From: Holosporales bacterium
Lineage (GTDB): Bacteria > Pseudomonadota > Alphaproteobacteria > BNTO01
DNA length: 17,106 nt
NCBI GenBank assembly: GCA_031257795.1
Contig: JAIRNW010000002.1
Coordinates: 1-17,106, forward strand
Reading direction: 5' to 3'
Shown one piece after another: positions 6,909 to 13,859 of this stretch. A program made the position numbers and the translations under genes. Numbering within the stretch: the first letter of the stretch is position 1; every line of letters starts with the position of its first letter. A model generated the notes under the pieces. It saw only the letters and a program-made list of their open reading frames with translations. It had not been told where the DNA came from and did not search any database.

Positions 6909-7988
6909 TTATTCGGCTCCTGTCTTCGCGCTGGCTATCATCATTTCGATCATATCGAAGTATGATAAGCCGACGTTGCGCGCTATGTCTGGTACGATCG
7001 ACACCGCCGTCAACCCTGGTTGCGAATTTATTTCTAGCAAGTAAATTTGTTGCCCAGTTGGAATAGATTTTTCGTTTTGAGGCTCGGCATGCCCCCGGGC
7101 ACAAAAAGAGTTGTGAGCAGGAAACACGTCGCGCAGGCGCTGAGCTGTACCTAACATACTGCTCGAGTCAAACAACGCGTCAACGCCCCCACAACCTTTT
7201 TGTGACCGGGGACACTCCCCGTAGATGAACTCGGCCCGCACCACGCCCCTACACTCCAACCTCTCGAAAGCCTTTTCAGACTGCCTCAGCATCGATTCGC
7301 ACACGTCCTGCGGAGCGCGCGCCGGGAAAATGTGTTCCGTTGCCCCCGCCGTATACTTCGCCCTATAATCGAAGAACTCACTGCTTGGGCGGATCTCCAG
7401 CGCGCCGAGCGCCTTCCCATTGATCACTGCAACCTGGATCTCCTGCCCTGTTACGTACCTCTCGACCAGCACGTGAGGCCCCCATTGCCACTGCGCAATC
7501 GCCTTTTGCAAGTCATCTTGGTTGTGAATTATGCTGACACCGACGCTGGAGCCTTCGTTGCGTGGCTTGATTACGTATGGGAAATCAAATGAGGCTCCGT
7601 CGCGGCTGAGCTTGTCTGGTGGTAAAACCTCCCATTCAGGAGACAAAATGCCGTCTCTCTCTAAGAGGAGCTTTGTGAGCACTTTGTCCATCGTGACGGC
7701 GGAAGACGTCATGCCGGATGAGGTGTATGGGATGCCCAAGACGTCCAGAAGTCCCTGCAAAATCCCGTCTTCCGCGCCTTGCCCGTGGATCCCGAGGAAG
7801 GCTACGTCTGGAGAGGCGGCGGTGAGCTCTGAAATGAATTTGATAAGGTCTTTTTGGAAGTCTATAATGCAAGCTTCGTATTTATCCGAGCCATATTGCT
7901 GCAGGGCCCCTAACACAGACTGAGCCGTGTTCAAAGAGATCTCCCGTTCCGCCGACCAGCCCCCGGTTATTATTGCGACCTTCACCAT
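6909..7988 (-). CDS. ddl: D-alanine--D-alanine ligase
   Basis: 359 residues against a usual 300-320. ATP-grasp enzyme making D-Ala-D-Ala for peptidoglycan, so the cell still builds a wall. Motifs are VAIITGGWSAEREISL at the N-terminus, FLGIHGQGAEDG near 64-75, VIKPRNEGSSVGVS near 139-152, GALEIRP near 195, and YLLEINSQPGLT near 316-327 with metal ligands Glu319 and Asn321. The other metal-ligand position is Glu253 in RAEF, where Asp is usual. Residues about 258-299 are encoded by a type B repeat lying between these two strands, at a beta-turn. It follows uvrD by 21 bases, suggesting co-transcription. The ATG has no clear Shine-Dalgarno. Confidence 0.93.
   Translation of the reverse strand: MVKVAIITGGWSAEREISLNTAQSVLGALQQYGSDKYEACIIDFQKDLIKFISELTAASPDVAFLGIHGQGAEDGILQGLLDVLGIPYTSSGMTSSAVTMDKVLTKLLLERDGILSPEWEVLPPDKLSRDGASFDFPYVIKPRNEGSSVGVSIIHNQDDLQKAIAQWQWGPHVLVERYVTGQEIQVAVINGKALGALEIRPSSEFFDYRAKYTAGATEHIFPARAPQDVCESMLRQSEKAFERLECRGVVRAEFIYGECPRSQKGCGGVDALFDSSSMLGTAQRLRDVFPAHNSFCARGHAEPQNEKSIPTGQQIYLLEINSQPGLTAVSIVPDIARNVGLSYFDMIEMMIASAKTGAE
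7093..7211 (-). repeat. Type B element in frame within ddl
   Basis: 119 bp with good terminal inverted repeats: CCCCGGGCACAAAAAGAGTT at the left, and on the other strand CCCCGGTCACAAAAAGGTTG at the right. The interior reads GCAGGAAACACGTCGCGCAG and GAGCTGTAC-CTAAC-ATACTGCTC. Relative to its host gene it is in the opposite orientation to the fabH copy, yet it is also free of stops. Confidence 0.9.
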
Positions 7989-8009
7989 GATTAAAATTTG
8001 TTGACTTGG

Positions 8010-10046
8010 TTATATGCTGTATCTCTTCCTAATACTCTCCACAGACTGCTCATCCGCGACATCCCTTACGGGCTCTCCGCCCCCTTCCTGGGCATTCTCC
8101 TCACTCTGCGAAGTCTTACCCTTTTTATCCAAGAAAATCACGCTTTCCTGCGGCAACTCGCGCACAAACCTAGACGGAACCGACATTTGCCAACCGCTCG
8201 CGTTTGTTTTCCTGTGCGAGCAATAGCTGATAAACACATTGTCTTTGGCTCTTGTTAAGCCGACGTAAGCGAGCCTGCGCTCCTCCTCGAGTCCGGAAAC
8301 CCCGCCTTCAACCAGAGTCTTCTGATTCGGGAACAGCCCCTCCTCCCAGCCGACCAAGAAGACGGCCCTGAACTCGAGCCCCTTTGCGGCGTGAATCGTC
8401 ATTATGTTGACCACGCCCGTAACGCTCGGCTCCACTTTTTCTGTCATCAGCTCAACATGAGCAACAAAATCGTTCAAGGAATCAAAATCAGAAATAGCGC
8501 TGATCAGCTCCTTTATGTTGTCCAAGCGAGCGAGGGCCTCAGCGGACTTTTCCTGCTTCCACATTGCAATATAGCCCGATTTCTCGAGCAATGTCTTCAC
8601 CACAGTGGCTGGCGGCGTGTGCTCCAGCAGGATCCGACACTCCCCAACCATAGACAAAAACGCGCTTATCGCCTGCGAGGCTTTCCCGCGCGTGCTGGCC
8701 GCGTACTTTTGCGCCGCCTCGGCAAGGGAAATATTCTCGTCTTGGGCCATTAAATGGGCTTTATGTATGGTGACTTCGCCAATACTGCGCTTTGGAACAT
8801 TTATAATCCGCCCAAAACACAAGCTGTCTTTATTATCAATCAGAAACTTGATGTAGCCCAAAACATCCTTAACCTCTTGGCGCTCGTAGAATTTTGCTCC
8901 GCCAACCACGTTATACGGGATCCTCTGGCGCAGAAACCTCTCTTCGAACTCGCGCGTCTGAAAACTCGTACGCACCAACACGGCCATATCCCCGAAGCCC
9001 CAGCCTGCAGCGTGCAGCTTCTCGATCTCATTCCCCACGAACTTCGCCTCATCCTCGCTGTTCCAGGCGTGTTTTATGTGGATCAGGCTGCCGGCGCCAC
9101 CCGCCGTCCACAGCGTTTTCCCGAAACGCTTGGTGTTGTTTTGTATCAGAACCCCCGAGACATTCAGAATATTCCCAGTTGAACGATAGTTTTGCTCGAG
9201 GCGGATCACCTTTGAGTTTTCGAAATCCTTCTCGAAGCGCAGGATATTTCCAACGTCCGCCCCGCGCCAGCCGTATATGGCCTGGTCGTCATCTCCAACG
9301 CAGCATATGTTCTTTTTCTCGGAAACCAGCTCTTTTAGCCACATGTACTGAGACGAGTTTGTGTCCTGATACTCGTCAACCAAAATATATTTGAATTGCT
9401 CGTGGTATTTCTTACGGATCTCCTCGCAATTTTTCAGGAGCTTTATGCAGTAAATGATCAGATCCCCAAAGTCCAAAGCCTTCAGGATGCGCAGGCGCTC
9501 CTGGTACTCTTTGTACACTTTTCTTGAAAGGGTCTCGACCGGCCCCATCGCGAGGCCAAGCTGATTTGGGAGCAGCCCTCTGTCCTTCCACTTCCTTATG
9601 AAATTCATAACAACTTTCACGTTGTTTTGTTTTTCATCGGCGTCGAACATTTTCACGATATTGCGGATGAGGCGCACTTGGTCATCGTCGTCGACAATGG
9701 AAAAGTTGGATTCGATGTCTATGTTTGTTCCGTGCTCACGCAGGAGGCGAACCGACATCGAGTGAAACGTCCCAAGCCACATATTCCCAACATCCGCGTC
9801 GACCAACTCGGCCACGCGCTGCCTCATTTCAAAGGCGGCTTTGTTGGTAAATGTGACGGCCAAGATTTCGCTGGAGTCGGCGAGATGCGACTCCAGTATG
9901 TGCGCAATTCGCGAAACAATGACTGTTGTTTTCCCTGTACCTGCTCCGGCTAGCACCAAAAGTGGGCCTTCGGTTGTTGAAACAGCCTCAAGCTGCTGTG
10001 CATTCAGCCCATCCAGGACAGTCGGAATTTTTAACGCATTGTGCAT
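8010..10046 (-). CDS. uvrD: UvrD/PcrA-type DNA helicase
   Basis: 678 residues; UvrD/PcrA proteins usually have 720-780. Superfamily 1 3'-5' helicase used in excision and mismatch repair and in clearing replication blocks. Motifs are Q-motif LNAQQLEAV at 14-22, Walker A AGAGTGKT at 33-40, TFTNKAA near 65, Walker B DEYQDTN at 224-230, GDDDQAIYGWRGA at 251-263, QNYRST at 285-290, TIHAAKGLEF and VGLTRAKD near the C-terminus. The tail after the last motif is short and polar and ends in SVESIRKRYSI, so the usual C-terminal Tudor-like domain is not evident. No repeat insertion lies inside this gene, unlike several neighbours. It probably lies in one unit with ddl. Confidence 0.93.
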   Translation of the reverse strand: MHNALKIPTVLDGLNAQQLEAVSTTEGPLLVLAGAGTGKTTVIVSRIAHILESHLADSSEILAVTFTNKAAFEMRQRVAELVDADVGNMWLGTFHSMSVRLLREHGTNIDIESNFSIVDDDDQVRLIRNIVKMFDADEKQNNVKVVMNFIRKWKDRGLLPNQLGLAMGPVETLSRKVYKEYQERLRILKALDFGDLIIYCIKLLKNCEEIRKKYHEQFKYILVDEYQDTNSSQYMWLKELVSEKKNICCVGDDDQAIYGWRGADVGNILRFEKDFENSKVIRLEQNYRSTGNILNVSGVLIQNNTKRFGKTLWTAGGAGSLIHIKHAWNSEDEAKFVGNEIEKLHAAGWGFGDMAVLVRTSFQTREFEERFLRQRIPYNVVGGAKFYERQEVKDVLGYIKFLIDNKDSLCFGRIINVPKRSIGEVTIHKAHLMAQDENISLAEAAQKYAASTRGKASQAISAFLSMVGECRILLEHTPPATVVKTLLEKSGYIAMWKQEKSAEALARLDNIKELISAISDFDSLNDFVAHVELMTEKVEPSVTGVVNIMTIHAAKGLEFRAVFLVGWEEGLFPNQKTLVEGGVSGLEEERRLAYVGLTRAKDNVFISYCSHRKTNASGWQMSVPSRFVRELPQESVIFLDKKGKTSQSEENAQEGGGEPVRDVADEQSVESIRKRYSI

Positions 10047-10072
10047 ACTTTATCTTGCCTCATAATTATATA

Positions 10073-10169
10073 CCAAATCACAAAAAGAGCCGTGGGCAGG
10101 CGCCTCGAAGAACCGTACTGCTCAATCCGAACCCCGAAGCTACCGAACAACAAACTTTTTGTGACTGGG
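10073..10169 (-). repeat. Type B element between rpmE and uvrD
   Basis: Ends are CCAAATCACAAAAAGAGCCG and CAAACTTTTTGTGACTGGG. The interior is shortened to 97 bp and has lost one arm of the central hairpin (CCTCGAAGAACCGTACTGCTC remains). It lies 7 bases after the rpmE stop and 27 bases before the uvrD ATG. Confidence 0.85.
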
Positions 10170-10175
10170 AGCGCT

Positions 10176-10421
10176 TCATTTCGTGGATTCTGCTTCCGGA
10201 TTAAGTCCAAAATTCCCGAACTTCTTCCCAAACTTGCTGAGCTGCCCACCTGTGTCAACCAACCTTTTACCCCCTCCAATCCAAGCTGGATGAGACTTCG
10301 GATCAATATCTAAACTTATAGTTGCTCCTTCTTTCCCAAAGGTGCTTCTGGTCTCGAACTCCGTGGCATCCGTCATTACGACCTTGATCTTATGGTAGTC
10401 CGGGTGTATCCCATCTCTCAT
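10176..10421 (-). CDS. rpmE: 50S ribosomal protein L31, zinc-free type
   Basis: 81 residues starting MRDGIHPDYHKIKVVMTDAT, with LDIDPKSHPAWIGG and the C-terminal GGQLSKFGKKF typical of alphaproteobacterial L31. The cysteines of the zinc form are absent, which is normal for this clade. The start at 10421 is fixed by an ideal AGGAGG six bases upstream. A longer frame opening at a TTG (10463) is unlikely because it would begin before this ribosome site. It has its own promoter (10455-10483) and is divergent from rplI. Confidence 0.95.
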   Translation of the reverse strand: MRDGIHPDYHKIKVVMTDATEFETRSTFGKEGATISLDIDPKSHPAWIGGGKRLVDTGGQLSKFGKKFGNFGLNPEAESTK

Positions 10422-10454
10422 ACAATTCCTCCTCTTCTCTACCGCAACAGAGTT

Positions 10455-10483
10455 ATCGTACAAAATATTTCGAAGCGATGCAA
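10455..10483 (-). promoter_or_regulatory. Likely sigma-70 promoter of rpmE
   Basis: On the minus strand TTGCAT, 17 bases, TACGAT. It sits about 35-60 bases upstream of the rpmE ATG. The -35 is a 5/6 match and the -10 keeps the key TA...T positions. Confidence 0.5.
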
Positions 10484-10507
10484 TCCCCCAATAATTTTAG
10501 GAATTTT

Positions 10508-10646
10508 GAACACGTTGACATAAGATTTAAATTGAGGATTTTTCAGGAGAAACGTAGCGCAGAAGCGTAGTGTACTAAACGTACATGAGTTTCGAACCGG
10601 CTTCGATGCAGAAAAGACCAATTTAAATCATTATGTCAACAGGTTC
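10508..10646 (-). repeat. Type E palindromic element between rpmE and rplI
   Basis: Inverted ends GAACACGTTGACATAAGATT and, on the other strand, GAACCTGTTGACATAATGAT, continuing into TTTAAATTG on both sides. The interior is the shared core: AGGAGAAACGTAGCGCAGAA, then TGTAC-TAAAC-GTACA and CCGGCTTCGATG. So the core is that of types A and B but with a wholly different cap. It is the only full copy of this type in the window and lies between two divergent promoters. Confidence 0.85.
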
Positions 10647-10708
10647 TAAGATGCCAAAAGAATTCGTCGGGGCCATGCCTGTACGTTTAAAGGAAGTTGA
10701 TACGCACT

Positions 10709-10736
10709 TTGACGGCGTGGGGTTATGTGTTAGAAT
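10709..10736 (+). promoter_or_regulatory. Strong sigma-70-like promoter of rplI
   Basis: TTGACG, 16 bases, TAGAAT, preceded by an extended -10 TG (TGTTAGAAT). It ends 35 bases before the rplI ATG, placing a start of transcription near 10743. Confidence 0.65.
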
Positions 10737-10771
10737 CACTCTTGTGTTTTAGAGGGATTTGGAAAAAACGG

Positions 10772-11368
10772 ATGAAGGTTGTACTGTTGGAAAGGGTTGT
10801 GAACCTGGGCTTTATTGGCGATATTGTTTCTGTGAAGGATGGATATGGAAGAAATTTCTTAATTCCGCAGAAAAAGGCTCTCAGAGCGACCAAAGAGAAT
10901 GTCGCGTATTTTAACGAACAAAAGGTGCACATAGAGGCCGACAACGCGAGGAAAAAGCAAGACGCGGAGCGGATCGCCGAGAAGATGGCGGGGCTGAGCG
11001 TTGGCATAATCAGACAGGCTGGAGAGTTCGGACGGCTGTTTGGGTCCGTCAGGAATTCCGACATTGCCCAGGCGATCGGGGAGAGCGGGTTCACTGTGCA
11101 GAAAGGTCAAGTTCGGCTCGATACTCATATCAAGACGCTTGGGGCGTATAAGGTACAGATCGTGTTGCATCCGGACGTGAGCGTTGATGTTGGGGTTATC
11201 GTGGCGCAATCAAAGGATGAGATCGACGCAATCGCGCGCGGGGAGACTCCTGGGGACGACGACGCCAATACCAAGCAGATCGAGCGAAAGGGCAAGAAAC
11301 ACTCGGCCAGGGCCAGAGAGGACGAAATAGAGGGAGATGAGGATCTTGAGACTCTAGACTTAATATAA
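10772..11368 (+). CDS. rplI: 50S ribosomal protein L9
   Basis: 198 residues. The N-terminal domain MKVVLLERVVNLG with VKDGYGRNFLIP is the L9 signature; the C-terminal domain includes GRLFGSVRNSDIAQAI and VDVGVIV. After about residue 150 comes a charged tail rich in K, E and D, as in many alphaproteobacterial L9 proteins. An earlier in-frame ATG at 10697 lies upstream of the promoter -10 and is rejected; the start at 10772 gives the conserved N-terminus. It stands alone rather than in the usual rpsF-rpsR-rplI order. A type B element with a nested palindrome begins about 10 bases after its stop. Confidence 0.93.
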   Translation: MKVVLLERVVNLGFIGDIVSVKDGYGRNFLIPQKKALRATKENVAYFNEQKVHIEADNARKKQDAERIAEKMAGLSVGIIRQAGEFGRLFGSVRNSDIAQAIGESGFTVQKGQVRLDTHIKTLGAYKVQIVLHPDVSVDVGVIVAQSKDEIDAIARGETPGDDDANTKQIERKGKKHSARAREDEIEGDEDLETLDLI

Positions 11369-11377
11369 TTAATTGTG

Positions 11378-11486
11378 TCGCCAAGCTGCGTCGACGTACT
11401 TTGAGTCGAGCAACTTCTGGCTCCCGGCAAAGTCGCAGACTTTGTTGTGGTGCCGTTCAACGAACTCGCAAACTTTTGGTGGCTGT
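11378..11486 (-). repeat. Type B element with nested palindrome, between rplI and the dciA-like gene
   Basis: The right part is clear: CAACGAACTCGCAAACTTTT followed by GGTGGCTG. The left part keeps GACGTACTTTGAGTCGAGCAA but its cap is lost. The 36 bp palindrome at 11419-11454 is lodged in it. Its right end reaches almost to the ATG of the next gene and supplies the GGTGG that may act as a weak ribosome site. Confidence 0.7.
11419..11454 (-). repeat. 36 bp nested palindrome (type D), copy 1
   Basis: Left arm GGCTCCCGGCAAAGTC, short spacer GCAG, right arm ACTTTGTTGTGGTGCC; the arms pair imperfectly. Two more copies are at 12289-12326 and 13705-13740, each inside a type B element. Confidence 0.75.
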
Positions 11487-11491
11487 GTATA

Positions 11492-11815
11492 ATGCGACGA
11501 ATATATTATCAATATAAGACTGTAGGCCAAAGCCTAAGGGAGGTCGTGGCTCCCATATGTAAGCGACAGGGCTTCTTCCGGGCAGAGTTGCTTTTAGACT
11601 GGGAGAAGATCGTGGGCGCTGATTTCGCCGTATGCAAGCCCGTACGGCTCTCTCCTGGATCTTTTAAGGGGGGGAGCGTTCTGTACGTGTCAGCGCCACA
11701 GGCCGTCGCTGTTCAGATGGTCTATTTAGTGCCAGTAATTTTGGAGAGAATACGGATGTATTTCGGAACGAATACGATCTCAGAAATTAAATTTATTAAC
11801 CGTTGGCGTCTGTAG
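11492..11815 (+). CDS. DUF721 (DciA-like) protein
   Basis: 107 residues. Matches the DUF721/DciA pattern: VGQSLREVVAPICKRQGF, then LLLDWEKIVGADFAVCKPVRL, GGSVLYVSAPQAVAVQMVYL, and LERIRMYFGTNTISEIKFIN. DciA is the ancestral loader of the replicative helicase DnaB in bacteria lacking DnaC/DnaI; alphaproteobacterial members of this family are usually annotated only by domain, so the helicase-loading role is inferred. The ATG at 11492 is preferred because the family region starts just after it; the frame is open further upstream, to 11447, only through repeat sequence. TATAAT overlaps the ATG, probably by chance. The stop overlaps a GTG start of the next gene. Confidence 0.8.
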   Translation: MRRIYYQYKTVGQSLREVVAPICKRQGFFRAELLLDWEKIVGADFAVCKPVRLSPGSFKGGSVLYVSAPQAVAVQMVYLVPVILERIRMYFGTNTISEIKFINRWRL

Positions 11816-12252
11816 TGAGTAAGAAACCTTCAGGATCAGATCTTTGTGAAAAAGGCGCGGCGAAGTGCGGAAGCGCAGCGCTCTCTGGCGTTTGCCCACA
11901 TTCAGGCAATGATGTGACTCCACAAGAGGCTGCCCCTGATGGTCCGCGAAAAAAAACAGACGACGTAACGCTAGAAAAAGTTGTGTATGGGGTGCTTGAA
12001 AAGTATTTCAACAAATTGCAAGGAGAGCTTCCTCATCCGGGGCTATATAAGAGGGTGATCCGAGAGGTAGAACGCCCGCTTTTCTTCCTGACACTTAAGG
12101 CGGCTTCTGGCAATCAACAACTCGCGGCCGCGATTCTTGGCATAAACCGTAATACACTGCGAAAAAAAATGATCGACGTTTCTAAAAACAAGGCACGCTC
12201 GGCAAATCTGAAGGTGGTCGCGGAGAAGATCAACAAAAACGCGAAGAGTTGA
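11815..12252 (+). CDS. Fis-type helix-turn-helix protein
   Basis: 145 residues from the GTG. The C-terminal half carries a Fis/NtrC-type DNA-binding domain: LYKRVIREVERPLFFLTL near residues 76-93, then GNQQLAAAILGINRNTLRKK near 98-117, the HTH_8 fold. The first 50 residues are low complexity (G, A, S, P, K) and partly derived from core-like repeat sequence (GAAGTGCGGAAGCGCAGCGC at 11869-11888). The GTG at 11815 shares one base with the stop of the preceding gene, suggesting coupled translation; a TTG at 11803 is an alternative. It lacks the receiver and ATPase domains of NtrC, so it is more likely a small nucleoid or regulatory protein. Targets unknown. Confidence 0.75.
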   Translation: MSKKPSGSDLCEKGAAKCGSAALSGVCPHSGNDVTPQEAAPDGPRKKTDDVTLEKVVYGVLEKYFNKLQGELPHPGLYKRVIREVERPLFFLTLKAASGNQQLAAAILGINRNTLRKKMIDVSKNKARSANLKVVAEKINKNAKS

Positions 12253-12256
12253 GCGC

Positions 12257-12449
12257 CACCAGTCATAAAAAGTTGGTGTGTTCGCTTGGGCAGCCTACCA
12301 TAAGGCCTGCGACTTTGCCGGGAGCCCGAAGCTTCGGCAAGAGCAGTACGTTTACACCGCCCTTCAAAAAATAGCAACTCGCAATATAATTTTTCAGAAC
12401 CCGTTGACAGTCGGCTTGGTCGACGAGCATGCGAACTTTTTGCTGCGTA
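12257..12449 (+). repeat. Expanded type B element with nested palindrome, between Fis-type gene and gspF
   Basis: Left end CCACCAGTCATAAAAAGTTG, right end TCGACGAGCATGCGAACTTT then TTGCTGCGTAGGG, matching type B ends. It holds the type D palindrome (12289-12326) and about 75 extra bases of unassigned sequence (about 12350-12425). It fills the 205 bases between two convergent stop codons, starting 4 bases after one and ending 9 before the other. Confidence 0.7.
12289..12326 (+). repeat. Nested palindrome (type D), copy 2
   Basis: Ends in CTGCGACTTTGCCGGGAGCC, identical over 20 bases to the complement of copy 1. The left arm is worn (GGCAGCCTACCATAAGGC). Confidence 0.65.
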
Positions 12450-12457
12450 GGGTATCG

Positions 12458-13654
12458 CTATATCTCAGAAAAACACTCGTACAACGGCAAAAAAGTGTTT
12501 GAAATAATCCAGATTATAAACAAGCCAGCCAACAGCAGTAGCAACGGAGACAGCCTTTCAAAGAAAGCATCAATCCTCTGATTTAGCTGCTCGTATTCAA
12601 ACTTCGCGCTGTGCGCCAGCATCTCCCCCATCTGCCCAGAAGACTCTCCAACCTGAACAAAACTCTGCAAACTCGGCAAGTGCATGTTTTCATTTTGCAG
12701 CGCCTTAGAAAAAGGGATGCCGCTCAGTATTGCTTGCTCGACTCTGCCAATTTTTCCCTTCAAGGCCGAGCTTTTTTGCGATATTTGAAGGGCCTCGCGC
12801 ACGGTCCCCCCAGATAATAAAATGGTCGCAAATAACTGCACCCACAAAATCATATTCCTTTTTTCAACAAAAGAATTCCACATAACCTTTTTAAGAAAAA
12901 CGACCACACAAACAGCAAAACCCGCAACGAACACGCAAAAAATTGTGAAATTCGTTGTAGATAATGCGCCTGACGGCAACACAGCGAGGTCTCGGTGCTC
13001 TAATATGCCGACGAGCACATCAGAAGCCGTTATTAATAGGCGTTGGCTAAAATTTAATTGCCCAGAACTCAACAAAAAGTCTTTAGCAACGGGGACCATG
13101 TGTCTCAGGATAATGAAAATTAAAGCCGCCAGCGCAACGAAAACGCAACAAGGGTAAAACACGGCTTTTTTCACTTTTTTCTGGAGATTGTTTTGTAATA
13201 GCAAAAAGTCGTATATGGTTTTGCTTGCCTCTTCGAGCGTTCCGGCCTTTTCTGCGCTATGGCAACACATCAAAATAAAATCAGGAAACAGGTGCGGGTG
13301 TTTTGATAATGCGCCAGAGAAATTGTCGCCAGCATGGATGCAAAAGATTATTTGCTGAAGAGCTTTCTTTATCAGTTTGTGTGTCGTGGTTTTATTTAGA
13401 GTTCGTAGAGCCTCAATCAGAGGAATTTTTTGATTCAGTAAAAGGGTGAGATTTTTAAAAAATAGCAAAACTGCTGCGTCTAAAAGCTTTTTGTTAGTAT
13501 ACGCGAACCGATTTCGTGAAACAGATCTTACGTGAATTGCGGCCAAATTGTCTTGCTTGAGCAGGGCCGCCACGTGAGCAGCGTCCCTCCCCTCAACAAT
13601 CCCAGACCGCACCGTTCCTTGCGGGTCGACTGCTTTGTATCGAAACACCTCCAT
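12458..13654 (-). CDS. gspF: Type II secretion / type IV pilus inner-membrane platform protein (GspF/PilC family)
   Basis: 398 residues, normal length. Polytopic inner-membrane platform of pseudopilus or pilus assembly, contacting the GspE/PilB ATPase. It begins MEVFRYKAVDPQGTVRSG, typical of the family, followed by two T2SSF domains: the first with LLLNQKIPLIEALRTL and HPHLFPDFILMCCHSAEKAG, the second with LLSGGTVREALQISQ and FVQVGESSGQMGEML. Membrane segments lie at about 169-187, 230-250 and 372-392. Residues 219-235 (near HRDLAVLPSGALSTTN) look like a small insert before the second membrane segment. It pairs with gspE upstream, though a lipoprotein gene and a type B element separate them. 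The ATG has no good Shine-Dalgarno. Confidence 0.85.
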   Translation of the reverse strand: MEVFRYKAVDPQGTVRSGIVEGRDAAHVAALLKQDNLAAIHVRSVSRNRFAYTNKKLLDAAVLLFFKNLTLLLNQKIPLIEALRTLNKTTTHKLIKKALQQIIFCIHAGDNFSGALSKHPHLFPDFILMCCHSAEKAGTLEEASKTIYDFLLLQNNLQKKVKKAVFYPCCVFVALAALIFIILRHMVPVAKDFLLSSGQLNFSQRLLITASDVLVGILEHRDLAVLPSGALSTTNFTIFCVFVAGFAVCVVVFLKKVMWNSFVEKRNMILWVQLFATILLSGGTVREALQISQKSSALKGKIGRVEQAILSGIPFSKALQNENMHLPSLQSFVQVGESSGQMGEMLAHSAKFEYEQLNQRIDAFFERLSPLLLLLAGLFIIWIISNTFLPLYECFSEI

Positions 13655-13671
13655 TTAACACGCAGAGCACA

Positions 13672-13826
13672 CCATGTCACAAAAAGTTCGCGAGTTCGTC
13701 GCGCGGCGCCCCAACAAAGTCTGAGACTTTGTAGGGAGCCCGGTGATGCTCGAATGCTCACGTACCATAAGTACGCTGCGCTGCTGCGCTTCGAGGCTAC
13801 TGCTACAAACTCTTTTTGTGACAGGG
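13672..13826 (+). repeat. Type B element with nested palindrome, between the lipoprotein gene and gspF
   Basis: Left end CCATGTCACAAAAAGTTCGC, right end CAAACTCTTTTTGTGACAGG. The central hairpin is GTAC-CATAA-GTAC, and the core is of the type A kind (GCTCGAATGCTCACGTAC). Without the 36 bp palindrome at 13705-13740 it would be about 119 bp, the normal size. Confidence 0.85.
13705..13740 (+). repeat. Nested palindrome (type D), copy 3
   Basis: GGCGCCCCAACAAAGTC, then TGAG, then ACTTTGTAGGGAGCC; same design as copies 1 and 2, and at the equivalent place inside its type B host. Confidence 0.75.
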
Positions 13827-13859
13827 TACCGAACAGACGCCATTAGACACCTCCGCCCC

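Noticed and set aside
10697..10771. 25-codon N-terminal extension of L9
   Set aside because: The extended start lies upstream of the likely -35 and -10 boxes, and the conserved L9 N-terminus begins at 10772.
11488..11493. TATAAT as promoter of the DUF721 gene
   Set aside because: It overlaps the start codon and has no suitable -35, so transcription from it would miss the ATG.
13532..13846. Plus-strand open frame over the repeat between gspF and the lipoprotein gene
   Set aside because: It is read through a type B element and the complement of gspF; similar frames arise at other copies and no protein family is recognisable.
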